Source: DATFVA01 sp963747755
GTDB lineage: Bacteria; Bacteroidota; Ignavibacteria; Ignavibacteriales; Ignavibacteriaceae
Length of the DNA stretch: 64,000 bases
Direction of reading: 5' to 3'
Assembly (NCBI GenBank): GCA_963747755.1
Contig: CAVVGK010000011.1
Coordinates: 682,001 to 746,000 of the forward strand
The notes below the pieces were generated by a model, which searched no databases, was not told where the DNA came from, and worked only from the letters and a program-made list of their open reading frames with translations. Made by a program: the position numbers and the translations under genes. The number at the start of each line of letters is the position of its first letter. Positions within the stretch are counted from its first letter, which is position 1. Shown one piece after another: positions 52,600 through 61,016 of the stretch.

Positions 52600-53649
52600 C
52601 TATTGAATCACTTTTACGGTTGTACCATTCTCTAGCTGATCTGCACCTTTTATAATCAGCCTGTCTCCCGGTTTCAAACCCTTGCTGAGTTCATAATATA
52701 TTCCGCTTTCGCGTCCGTTCTTAGCATATGTCTTAACGGCTTTTCCGTTATCTTCAGTGAAGAGATATTGACCTTTTTCATCGGACATCATAAGGTTCCT
52801 TGGGATTATAATTGCATTCGGATTTTCATAGACAAGAACTTTGATCTCGACAGTTATACCATTCATAAGTTCATTATTTTGATTCGGGAATTCTGATTCC
52901 ACATAAAACGATTGTCTTGCCGGATCTATTCCGAGAGAAACATCCGTTATTTTACCTTCATATTCTTTTCCATTGTAGATTGCTGTAGTTTTCATTCCCT
53001 TATTAATCATACCTATTTCCTTCTCCGACACCCATATTTTAGCACGCATTACTTTAGTCTGAGCAACGGTGAACAGATATGCATCATTCTTGACATTATC
53101 ACCTGCATTAACCTTAAGATCAACAATCCGGCCGTCAAGCGGCGATTCAACAAATAGTATCTGCTTCAGGGATTCATAATTTCTCTTGCTTACCAGATAT
53201 TGAGTTTCAGCGCCGTCATAATTTGCCTGGGATGTTTCTCCGGCATCAAGCAGCGATTTAATTCTTTCATAATTCTTTTTTGCATTTTCATAAGATGTTC
53301 GCGCCTGTTCATACTGAAGAGCCGGATTGGATGTATCGAATTCGACTATTACCTGCTTTTCTTTAACATAGTCGCCAACCCTGGCATTTATCCTTTCAAT
53401 CTTTCCTCCGGTTACAGCTCCTTTAGTTGCCTCTTTGATACCGGTCAGTTTAGAATAAAAGCTGATGTGTTTCTGGAAAGGCTTGTATGAAACCGTTTCC
53501 ACACTTACAGGAATTCCATCCTCCGTCTGGATCTGTTCCATACTTTTTGTCTTTTCCTTATCTTCGCCTCCGCATCCGATAACGAAAAGTCCAACTAATA
53601 CCGTAGTTATATAGATTAATATTTTACTTAAAGGTTTCATTTCAATCAT
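52600..53649 (-). CDS. RND periplasmic adaptor lipoprotein (membrane fusion protein)
   Basis: The start at 53649 is chosen because GAGGAG precedes it; an ATG at 53682 just after the tolC-like stop is also possible. A lipoprotein signal (VGLFVIGCGG) leads a membrane-fusion-protein fold: the lipoyl-like half-motif GGKIERINARVGDYVKEKQV, a helical hairpin (EQARTSYENAKKNYERIKSL), a second half-motif ESPLDGRIVDLKVNAGDNVK, then a beta-barrel and membrane-proximal domain. It joins the RND pump to the outer-membrane TolC channel. Confidence 0.9.
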   Translation of the reverse strand: MIEMKPLSKILIYITTVLVGLFVIGCGGEDKEKTKSMEQIQTEDGIPVSVETVSYKPFQKHISFYSKLTGIKEATKGAVTGGKIERINARVGDYVKEKQVIVEFDTSNPALQYEQARTSYENAKKNYERIKSLLDAGETSQANYDGAETQYLVSKRNYESLKQILFVESPLDGRIVDLKVNAGDNVKNDAYLFTVAQTKVMRAKIWVSEKEIGMINKGMKTTAIYNGKEYEGKITDVSLGIDPARQSFYVESEFPNQNNELMNGITVEIKVLVYENPNAIIIPRNLMMSDEKGQYLFTEDNGKAVKTYAKNGRESGIYYELSKGLKPGDRLIIKGADQLENGTTVKVIQ

Positions 53650-53683
53650 CTTCTCCTCAAAAGATTTATTTTTAAAAATCATT

Positions 53684-55108
53684 TTAATCGTTCAATAAAT
53701 CGAACAAAGAATAATATTCGGGATCCACTTTGCCTATCATCTGTTCAAGTTCATATCTTGTTATCAGGTAACTGTAAACAGTCTGAAGCCGGTTCAGCCT
53801 GGCCTGTCTTAGAGCAATATCGGCATTCTGAACCTCGAGCTGACTGCTCGTGCCTTCCTTATATCTTACGGTTGCAATCTGGTAAGCTCTTTCAGCAAGC
53901 GATACATTCTTATCCTGGGTTTCAACAACTGACTGCACTCTTCTAAGTTCATTAATCTTTGATTTAACCTGGGCCGTGAGATAATCTTTTAATTGAACTA
54001 CCTGCTCTTCAGTCTGCTGATAGGTTAAAGTCGATTGTTCAACCCGGTGAGCCGTCTGCTGTCCTTTCCATAAATTCATTGTAAAATTAACTCCAACCGT
54101 AAGCGATGAATAGTTTTGGAATTCCCATTTTTCAGCTGAACCTGCATATGAATAGTTTCCGAATGCGGCGATGTTCGGCCAGTATTCTGCACGATCCAGA
54201 TCAATAAATGCATCATCAACCTGCGCTTTCAGACTCAGGGTTCGGAGGGTGAGGTTTGACTTTAAAACCTCATCAATTATATCCTGAACTTCGGGGACAG
54301 GCATAGGCTGATAAGTTATATCACCATCGACGTCGATTTCATTCTCCGGATTTAATCCCAGAAGTATCTTCAATCCATCTGCTGCGTCTTTCAATTTGTT
54401 TTCCATATCAAGCAGAGTGGGTCTTATATTTTCAACCTGTACTTCTGCCTGAAGATTATCGAATTCAGAAACCAGCCCCTGGTTATACAGGGCATTCACA
54501 TTCTTATAATTTTCCTGCGCATTCTCAAAGCTTGCTTTAGTAATCTGGTATACTTCTTTGGTAAGCAATACACCGTAGAATGTCTTCTCAACATTAAGTA
54601 CAGTTGCTGATATTGTAGTTTTTAACTGCGCTTTCGAAAGGTCAAGATATATCTGAGAAGCTCCTATTCCGCGGAATACAGCAGAGCTGAAAAGAACCTG
54701 GGTCAGCTGAAGGTTTGTTTCATAATTATTTGACAGGGCAAATGACTGCAGGCTGTACCCTAAGGGCTTGAACTTATTTTCGTCGCGGGGAATAACACCC
54801 TCATCAAACAGGATTGAGTAAGTTGCATTTCCCAGGAGAGCAGCAAAATCCGGAAAGGGCGTCTTAGGCTTCTCAAGGAAATGTGTAAATCCTGCGGAGA
54901 GATCAAGTCTGGGCAGCGCATATCCGAATGCTTCGTGAACAGCCGCATTTGCTTTCTTAACATTCATTTCAGCGATTTTTACATCACTATTGTTTTGAAG
55001 GGCAGTCTTTATGGCTGTATCAAGCGTATATAACTGCTGCTGAGGATAAGCTAGACTGTTAATTAAAAAAAATAAGGTTATAGGCAGATATTTTGATATA
55101 TGTTTCAT
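53684..55108 (-). CDS. TolC-family outer-membrane efflux protein
   Basis: This 474-residue protein has a signal peptide (ending LAYPQ near 23) and two TolC-like halves, each with long coiled helices: ALQNNSDVKIAEMNVKKANA near the start and LRTLSLKAQVDDAFIDLDRA in the second half. It forms the outer-membrane channel and periplasmic tunnel of the export system. It is the first gene of the unit TolC - adaptor - RND permease, with the adaptor frame starting 1-35 bp after its stop. Confidence 0.88.
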   Translation of the reverse strand: MKHISKYLPITLFFLINSLAYPQQQLYTLDTAIKTALQNNSDVKIAEMNVKKANAAVHEAFGYALPRLDLSAGFTHFLEKPKTPFPDFAALLGNATYSILFDEGVIPRDENKFKPLGYSLQSFALSNNYETNLQLTQVLFSSAVFRGIGASQIYLDLSKAQLKTTISATVLNVEKTFYGVLLTKEVYQITKASFENAQENYKNVNALYNQGLVSEFDNLQAEVQVENIRPTLLDMENKLKDAADGLKILLGLNPENEIDVDGDITYQPMPVPEVQDIIDEVLKSNLTLRTLSLKAQVDDAFIDLDRAEYWPNIAAFGNYSYAGSAEKWEFQNYSSLTVGVNFTMNLWKGQQTAHRVEQSTLTYQQTEEQVVQLKDYLTAQVKSKINELRRVQSVVETQDKNVSLAERAYQIATVRYKEGTSSQLEVQNADIALRQARLNRLQTVYSYLITRYELEQMIGKVDPEYYSLFDLLND

Positions 55109-55445
55109 TTATCTTCCGGTCTGATGTTGATTTGAAATGGGGAGAGCACATGAATTCCAGTGAGCGAAAATCTGGTATTAATCGCTCCGAATATCAGAAA
55201 TTTGGTAAGTACCTGAGATTTAATCATCTCCCCCGGATACACTTATAATAATAATTTTAACTCCCCTTTTTACCCGCAACCGGTTCTGGTACCGGAAAGC
55301 AGGTAAAAAGTACAAACCAAACTTAGGGAATTAATGAGGTATTTGTAAATAAAATGAATGTTAAATCTTACAAAATGGTTTGAATGGTTATTATCTATGG
55401 TGAATAGTAGAGATGAGCCGGTGGCTCATCTCTACCAGGGAAGTC
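55109..55445. other. Intergenic region with a long perfect hairpin
   Basis: This 337-bp gap lies between the TolC-like start and the pckA stop. Apart from the hairpin at 55407-55435, I see nothing coding. It must carry the promoter of the export unit. Confidence 0.5.
55407..55435 (-). terminator. Perfect 13-bp hairpin after pckA
   Basis: The arms GTAGAGATGAGCC / GGCTCATCTCTAC match perfectly around a three-base loop, 10 bp after the pckA stop. There is no T run on the minus strand, so it may stop or stabilise the transcript 3' end rather than act as a classic terminator. Confidence 0.5.
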
Positions 55446-57092
55446 TTATTTCAGTCTAACCGGTCCGGCTTTTTTAACTTCGTCGGATGTGCCGTCAGCA
55501 AATAGTTTGAAGTTCTCAATGAATCTGGCTGCAAGTGCATCATATTTTTTCCAGTATTCATTTTTATTACCCCAGCTGGATGAAGGATCAAGTACATCTT
55601 CCGGGACATCAGGGCAGCTTAGCGGAACTTCAAATCCAAATAATTTGTCTTTTCTGTATTTCACTTTGTCCAGTTTGCCATCTAATGCAGCGTTTAACAG
55701 ATTACGGGTATGACGTATGCTTATCCTTTTACCAACTCCGAACCTGCCGCCAACCCATCCTGTATTAACCAGCCATACAGTAGCCTTGTGTTTAAGCATC
55801 CTTTGCTTGAGCATTTCGGAATATTCATAGGGGTGACGTACCATAAAAGGAGCGCCGAAACAGGCACTGAACGTTATTTGTGGTTCAATTCCCAGCCCTA
55901 TCTCAGTTCCTGCTATTTTTGAAGTATAGCCACTTATAAAATGATATTGAGCCTGGGCGGGATCTAACCTTGCAATAGGAGGAAGTACCCCGGAAGCATC
56001 ACAGGTAAGGAAAATGATATTTTTAGGATGACTTCTTACGTAGCCGTCTTTTACTACATTAGGAATAAATTCCAGGGGATAAGAGGCCCGCGTATTTTCT
56101 GTAATATGATCGTCATCCAGATCAATGTTCCTTGAAACGGGATCATACACAACATTTTCCAGTATGGTTCCGAACCGCCTGGTGGTTGCATGAATTTCGG
56201 GCTCATGTTCAGCTGAAAGTCTTATAACCTTAGCATAGCATCCGCCTTCAAAATTAAATACACCCTGGCTGCTCCACCCATGTTCATCATCTCCTATCAA
56301 ACCTCTTGATGGATCTGCAGATAGAGTAGTTTTACCTGTTCCGCTTAAACCAAAGAAAAGCGCAACATCTCCTTTTGAACCGACGTTTGCAGAACAATGC
56401 ATTGGAAGTACATCTTCAAAGGTCAGCAGAAAATTCAGTACGGTAAAAACAGATTTTTTAATTTCTCCGCCGTAAAGCGAGTTTGCAATTACTGCAGTTC
56501 TTTCGGCAAAATTCAGTACAATGGCTGTTTCAGTTCTTGTACCGTCAATGGATGGGTCCACATTAAACCCAGGAAGAGCTATTACCGTGAAATCGGGAAT
56601 AAATCTTTTTAACTCGTCGCGGTCATTGGTGGTGATGAACATATTCCTTGCGAAGAGACTGTGCCATGCTTTTTCGGCGATTATCCTGATAGGCATTCTG
56701 TAATCCGGGTCTGCGCCTGCATAACAGTCCTGCACAAATAATTCTTCACCCTGGCAGTAAGCCTGAACCCTACCCATAATCTGATTAAATTTTTCAGAAC
56801 TAAAAGGACGGTTATAAACCCCCCACCATATTTTATCATTTGTCGTTTGTTCCTGCACTACAAATTTATCAGCTGCAGCACGGGCTGTGTGTTTTCCCGT
56901 ATTCACAACGAGGGCACCATCCTTAGTAATTCTACCCTCATTTCGAAAAACTATTTCTTCATAAAGGGCTTCCTCGGGGAGATTCCAGAAAACCCGATCC
57001 AATCCTGTTAAGCCCTGATTCTTCAGTCTGAAGTCGGAGGCAAGCTCCATTGCCTGTTTGGTTGCAGGGGTATTGAATTCCAGATATTTCAT
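55446..57092 (-). CDS. pckA: Phosphoenolpyruvate carboxykinase (ATP)
   Basis: The ATG at 57092 overlaps the aminotransferase stop as ATGA and follows GAGGG; 548 residues. It turns oxaloacetate and ATP into phosphoenolpyruvate, ADP and CO2, the first step of gluconeogenesis. The nucleotide loop FGLSGTGKTTLSAD is at about 243-256, with IGDDEHGWS and FNFEGGCYAK after it (kinase-2 and metal sites) and the R-x-x-x-P loop near the N-terminus. The length is typical. Translation coupling to the aminotransferase suggests that amino-acid nitrogen removal and carbon flow to sugars are linked. Confidence 0.95.
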   Translation of the reverse strand: MKYLEFNTPATKQAMELASDFRLKNQGLTGLDRVFWNLPEEALYEEIVFRNEGRITKDGALVVNTGKHTARAAADKFVVQEQTTNDKIWWGVYNRPFSSEKFNQIMGRVQAYCQGEELFVQDCYAGADPDYRMPIRIIAEKAWHSLFARNMFITTNDRDELKRFIPDFTVIALPGFNVDPSIDGTRTETAIVLNFAERTAVIANSLYGGEIKKSVFTVLNFLLTFEDVLPMHCSANVGSKGDVALFFGLSGTGKTTLSADPSRGLIGDDEHGWSSQGVFNFEGGCYAKVIRLSAEHEPEIHATTRRFGTILENVVYDPVSRNIDLDDDHITENTRASYPLEFIPNVVKDGYVRSHPKNIIFLTCDASGVLPPIARLDPAQAQYHFISGYTSKIAGTEIGLGIEPQITFSACFGAPFMVRHPYEYSEMLKQRMLKHKATVWLVNTGWVGGRFGVGKRISIRHTRNLLNAALDGKLDKVKYRKDKLFGFEVPLSCPDVPEDVLDPSSSWGNKNEYWKKYDALAARFIENFKLFADGTSDEVKKAGPVRLK

Positions 57093-58306
57093 GACCAATC
57101 CCTCACTAATTTTCTATCTCCAATATAAAGTTCATTTGGTGAATTCAGATCGAGCGCCCATTTCATCCTTTCGATTCCTTCCGTTATATCTTTAATCGAA
57201 CCGCAGTAACTCAACCGCAGGTATCCTTCCATTCCGAATTCAGCACCAGGGACAGTTAGTACCTGTACTTTGTCAATAAGAAATTCAGAAAGCTTATTTG
57301 AACTTTTTTCATATGCAGAAAAATCGGCAAAGCAATAAAAAGTTCCGTCGGGTTTCGTTACTCTGACTCCTTCAAATGATTTAAGGAGATCAATCATTAC
57401 ATTTCTATTATTTTCAAGGGTTGTGCGGAGACTTTCAACTCCTGACTGTATACCATTAATGGCTCCAACAGCAGCCTTCTGAAGCAGAACCGAAGGTCCC
57501 GAGGTCTGGTGCCCCTGGATATTCGACATAGCTTCGATCAGTTTCTTGTTGCCAACCGCCCAGCCTATACGGAAGCCTGTCATAGCGTACTGCTTGGACA
57601 CCCCGTTTATAACTATGAGCTTCGAATTTTCATCTAGTATTTTCGCATACTTATAACAGTTGATAGGTTTTTTACCATCGAATATTAGTCTGTGGTAAAT
57701 ATCGTCCATGATCAGGTAGAGATCTTTCTTTTCGCAGTATTCAACCACATCAGCAATGAATTCTTCCGAATACATAGCTCCTGAGGGATTATTAGGACTA
57801 TTAATAATTACTGCCCGGGTGTATGATCCGACGCGGTCTTCAATATCCTTCAGCCTGGGGTAAAACGTCCCGTCTTCTGCGTAAGCAGCCACCCCGATAG
57901 CTCCTACCAGCCTGGCCATATCAGGATAGCTTACCCAGTAAGGGGCAGGGTATATGACCTCCTCCTGGGGATTAAGAATAGCCTGCAGGGCAACCATAAT
58001 TGCCTGCTTGGCTCCTCCTGAGGCGATTACATTCTCAGGATTAACTTTTCTGTCATAGAATTCCTCGGTATACCTTATAATTGCCTGCTTTAATGCAGGA
58101 ATTCCGTCTGCAGGGGTATACCTTACTTCACCGGTATTAACTTGTGAAACCGTCGCAAGAATAGCATCCATCGGTACTTTACTCTTCGGTTCTCCTCCGC
58201 CAAGGTGAATTACCGGATCACCCTTTTCTTTTAATATTGCAAATTTTTCATTCAGCTTTAAAGTGGGAGAGGCTTTAATAGATTTGGCAATTAGACTTAA
58301 ACTCAT
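57089..58306 (-). CDS. Class I/II aminotransferase (aspartate aminotransferase-like)
   Basis: This 405-residue PLP enzyme has the usual marks: YTPADGIPALKQAI, NSPNNPSGAMYS (cofactor-binding Asn), IMDDIYHRLIFDG (Asp-x-x-Tyr), GVSKQYAMTGFRIGWAVG (Schiff-base Lys and Arg), and a LRLSYCGS end (carboxylate-binding Arg). It most likely transfers amino groups between aspartate and 2-oxoglutarate, making oxaloacetate. Its stop overlaps the pckA start by 4 bp, which directly couples making oxaloacetate to its use. Confidence 0.9.
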   Translation of the reverse strand: MSLSLIAKSIKASPTLKLNEKFAILKEKGDPVIHLGGGEPKSKVPMDAILATVSQVNTGEVRYTPADGIPALKQAIIRYTEEFYDRKVNPENVIASGGAKQAIMVALQAILNPQEEVIYPAPYWVSYPDMARLVGAIGVAAYAEDGTFYPRLKDIEDRVGSYTRAVIINSPNNPSGAMYSEEFIADVVEYCEKKDLYLIMDDIYHRLIFDGKKPINCYKYAKILDENSKLIVINGVSKQYAMTGFRIGWAVGNKKLIEAMSNIQGHQTSGPSVLLQKAAVGAINGIQSGVESLRTTLENNRNVMIDLLKSFEGVRVTKPDGTFYCFADFSAYEKSSNKLSEFLIDKVQVLTVPGAEFGMEGYLRLSYCGSIKDITEGIERMKWALDLNSPNELYIGDRKLVRDWS

Positions 58307-58425
58307 ATTTAATCCCCATAGATTAACTATAGATTTTCAAAAAATATTTACATGTTAAAATTATTGGTAGTTGGCCTGATAAGCAAGATAATATTACGTA
58401 ATTTTGATATAACCTGAGGTTATTT

Positions 58426-58746
58426 ATGAAGAACAATAACATTTTTGACGATGTTCCGTCTGAGATTCCTGAAGAAATCATCAGGGAAATATTTACCGGG
58501 GGAAGTATAAGAATAGAAAGAATAATCTCAAAAGGACATTCCTCTCCTGAAGACTTCTGGTATGATCAGCATGAAAATGAATGGGTTATCTTGCTGCGCG
58601 GAAAGGCAAAGCTTCAGTTTTTCGATAGCGGTCACCCCGTAGAACTGAAGGAAGGAGATTATATAAATATACCTTCTCATAAAAAGCACAGGATTGAGTG
58701 GACAGATCCTGATAATGAAACGATCTGGCTTGCGGTATTCTATTGA
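58426..58746 (+). CDS. Cupin-domain protein
   Basis: This 106-residue protein is a single cupin barrel. Motif 1 is YDQHENEWVILLRGKAKLQF (His and Glu ligands); motif 2 is LKEGDYINIPSHKKHRIEW with its final His. The sequence is close to the small cupins described as phosphoribosylaminoimidazole-independent, stand-alone metal-binding proteins. It faces away from the aminotransferase gene and 133 bp ahead of the aminopeptidase gene, and may share a promoter region with the former. Confidence 0.85.
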   Translation: MKNNNIFDDVPSEIPEEIIREIFTGGSIRIERIISKGHSSPEDFWYDQHENEWVILLRGKAKLQFFDSGHPVELKEGDYINIPSHKKHRIEWTDPDNETIWLAVFY

Positions 58747-58879
58747 AGTGCAGAATTGAATTAGTTAAGTTGTATTTGTTAATATAATGGATGATTTGGT
58801 CTGATATGCGCGGATAACAGGAGAGACAAGCTTCATAGTCATATTAACCGAAATTAAATATATACCGAAAGGAACATCA

Positions 58880-60271
58880 ATGTTTGATAAAAAAATTTAT
58901 ACGGACAGACGAAATAAACTCAAAAAGCAGCTCAAATCAGGTTTAATACTCTTCCCCGGGAATGAAGAACCGGCTATGAATTATAGCGGTAATACTTATG
59001 TTTTCAGACAGGACAGTTCCTTTCTTTATTTCTTCGGAGTTGACCAGGCAGATCTGTTCGGTGTTATTGATATTGATAATGATGAAGACATCATTTATGG
59101 AAATGAATTTGATATCTATGATATTATCTGGATGGGACAGCAGACCACTATCCGGAATAAAGCTGCCGGAGCAGGTATCAGGAAAACCGAACCAATTAAA
59201 AATCTATCTGTAAAAATAAATGATGCCATTAATAAAGGCATTAAACTCCATTACCTTCCTCAATACAGGTATAAGATAATCAACTGGATGGGTGAATTTC
59301 TGGGTACCCGGCCGGAAGCACTAAACAATTATGCATCCGCTCACTTGATTAAAGCAGTTGTATCGCAGCGGTCAAAAAAGATAAAGGAAGAAATTGGTGA
59401 GATTGAATATGCACTGGATATAGCTTATGAGATGCATACAACCGCTATGAAAATGGCTGAACCCGGAATGATAGAAAAAGAGATTGCCGGAGCAATAGAA
59501 GGGATTGCTTTATCTATGGGACCGGGAGTTTCTTTTCCTCCTATTGTTTCGGTTCATGGCGAAATTCTGCATAACCATAGTTATAATAATAAACTGAAGA
59601 AAGGCGACCTGATGGTAAATGATTCCGGAGCGGAATCCTACTTGCATTATGCAAGTGATATCACCAGGACGTTCCCGGTTGATGGAAAGTTTTCTGATAA
59701 ACAGAAAGAAGTATACGAGATTGTACTAAAGGCTCAGCTCGATTCAATTAAAGCTATGAAACCCGGAAGAAAGTTCAGGGATATACATCTGCTTGCAGCG
59801 AGAACAATTACTGTGGGACTTAAAGAGCTGGGACTATTAAAGGGCGATGTTGATGATATTGTTAATGCCGGTGCACACGCAGTGTTTTTTCCGCATGGTC
59901 TCGGCCATATGATGGGACTTGATGTGCATGATATGGAAGGTCTGGGAGAGGATTATGTGGGTTATTCTGATAAAGTAAAAAGGAGTGAGCAATTCGGACT
60001 TGCTTATGTACGATTCGGAAAAGAACTTGAACCCGGACACGTTCTTACTGTAGAGCCGGGAATTTATTTTATGCCTGAACTAATTGATTTCTGGAGAGGA
60101 GATAATAAGTTCCGCCAGTTTATTAATTATGATAAAGCGGATGCTTATAAAGGCTTCGGCGGAATAAGAATAGAGGATAATGTACTTGTAACCCGGGATG
60201 GAAACAGAGTTCTCGGTAAACAGGCTATTCCTAAAACAATAGATGAAGTTGAACGAATGGGCTATGCTTAA
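58880..60271 (+). CDS. Aminopeptidase P-type M24 metallopeptidase
   Basis: This 463-residue enzyme has the N-terminal AMP_N domain (about 1-165, LILFPGNEEPAMNYSGN) and the pita-bread M24 domain (about 175-450). The metal ligands are visible: MVNDSGAESYLHYASDITRTF (two Asp), FPHGLGHMMGLDVHD (His), LTVEPGIYF (Glu) and GGIRIEDNVLVT (Glu). Aminopeptidase P removes the residue in front of proline. It has GAAAGGA ahead of the ATG, and lies upstream of the zinc-finger/DUF2007 gene on the same strand. Confidence 0.9.
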   Translation: MFDKKIYTDRRNKLKKQLKSGLILFPGNEEPAMNYSGNTYVFRQDSSFLYFFGVDQADLFGVIDIDNDEDIIYGNEFDIYDIIWMGQQTTIRNKAAGAGIRKTEPIKNLSVKINDAINKGIKLHYLPQYRYKIINWMGEFLGTRPEALNNYASAHLIKAVVSQRSKKIKEEIGEIEYALDIAYEMHTTAMKMAEPGMIEKEIAGAIEGIALSMGPGVSFPPIVSVHGEILHNHSYNNKLKKGDLMVNDSGAESYLHYASDITRTFPVDGKFSDKQKEVYEIVLKAQLDSIKAMKPGRKFRDIHLLAARTITVGLKELGLLKGDVDDIVNAGAHAVFFPHGLGHMMGLDVHDMEGLGEDYVGYSDKVKRSEQFGLAYVRFGKELEPGHVLTVEPGIYFMPELIDFWRGDNKFRQFINYDKADAYKGFGGIRIEDNVLVTRDGNRVLGKQAIPKTIDEVERMGYA

Positions 60272-60354
60272 TATCTGAGTTCTCAGGCCTTAGCGGCATT
60301 ATTTAAACTTCGTTGGTTTAAGAGTGAATTGTTCCACAATTCGGGGAGAGAGAA

Positions 60355-60900
60355 ATGGAAAAATGCTATAACCACCCGGAAAGAAATGCATATTCATTAT
60401 GCCATAGCTGCGGCAGGCATTTTTGCGAAGATTGTCTTACTGCCGGAGTTGAGTTTTATTACTGCAATTCAGCTGAATGTCAGAAAAGGTTGAAAGCCGA
60501 TCTGCAAAATTCATTGAATGATCGTGATATTGTCTGTCCTAATTGCCAGAGTGAATTGAATATTTCCTATGAAGAACTTCAGATCGGCGGGTTCAGATGC
60601 CCTGAATGTGATTCGTTTATTGTGCTTCTGAACGGTAAACCGGAAGTTCTGGCTGATAAAAATTATGTTCAATTGCTTTCATCGATTAACCAGGGGGATA
60701 TAGCAATTATAAAATCAATGCTGGACGATGCTGAAGTCGATTATTATGCAACAGGGGAAAATTTTCTCTCTGTACGCCCGTTACTCGAGCCGGTAATATT
60801 TTACGTGAACGAGTTGAACCTGGAACTGGCCAAAGAAATACTTAAAGATTTTGAGCTTCACCTGTTTGGCTTCTCTACAAACAATGAAACGGAGGAATAG
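60355..60900 (+). CDS. B-box/zinc-ribbon protein with DUF2007 domain
   Basis: This 181-residue protein has an N-terminal B-box-like zinc finger (CYNHPERNAYSLCHSCGRHF then CEDC, and an extra CNSAEC). A zinc ribbon (IVCPNCQSELN and FRCPECDSFI, about 60-88) follows, then a DUF2007-like domain (about 105-170; LSSINQGDIAIIKSMLDDAE, then YATGENFLSV). DUF2007 is a small domain of unknown function seen in many bacteria, thought to bind ligands or partners. It follows the aminopeptidase gene by 83 bp. Confidence 0.7.
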   Translation: MEKCYNHPERNAYSLCHSCGRHFCEDCLTAGVEFYYCNSAECQKRLKADLQNSLNDRDIVCPNCQSELNISYEELQIGGFRCPECDSFIVLLNGKPEVLADKNYVQLLSSINQGDIAIIKSMLDDAEVDYYATGENFLSVRPLLEPVIFYVNELNLELAKEILKDFELHLFGFSTNNETEE

Positions 60901-61016
60901 TTCAGGTTCAGGTTTAACCTCAATCTCTTATAGTCTTTATTCACAATCTGTCATATCAATTACATTATTCATATTTTTGGGGTCATTATCCAGCAACTTT
61001 TTATGGTGAAATATCA

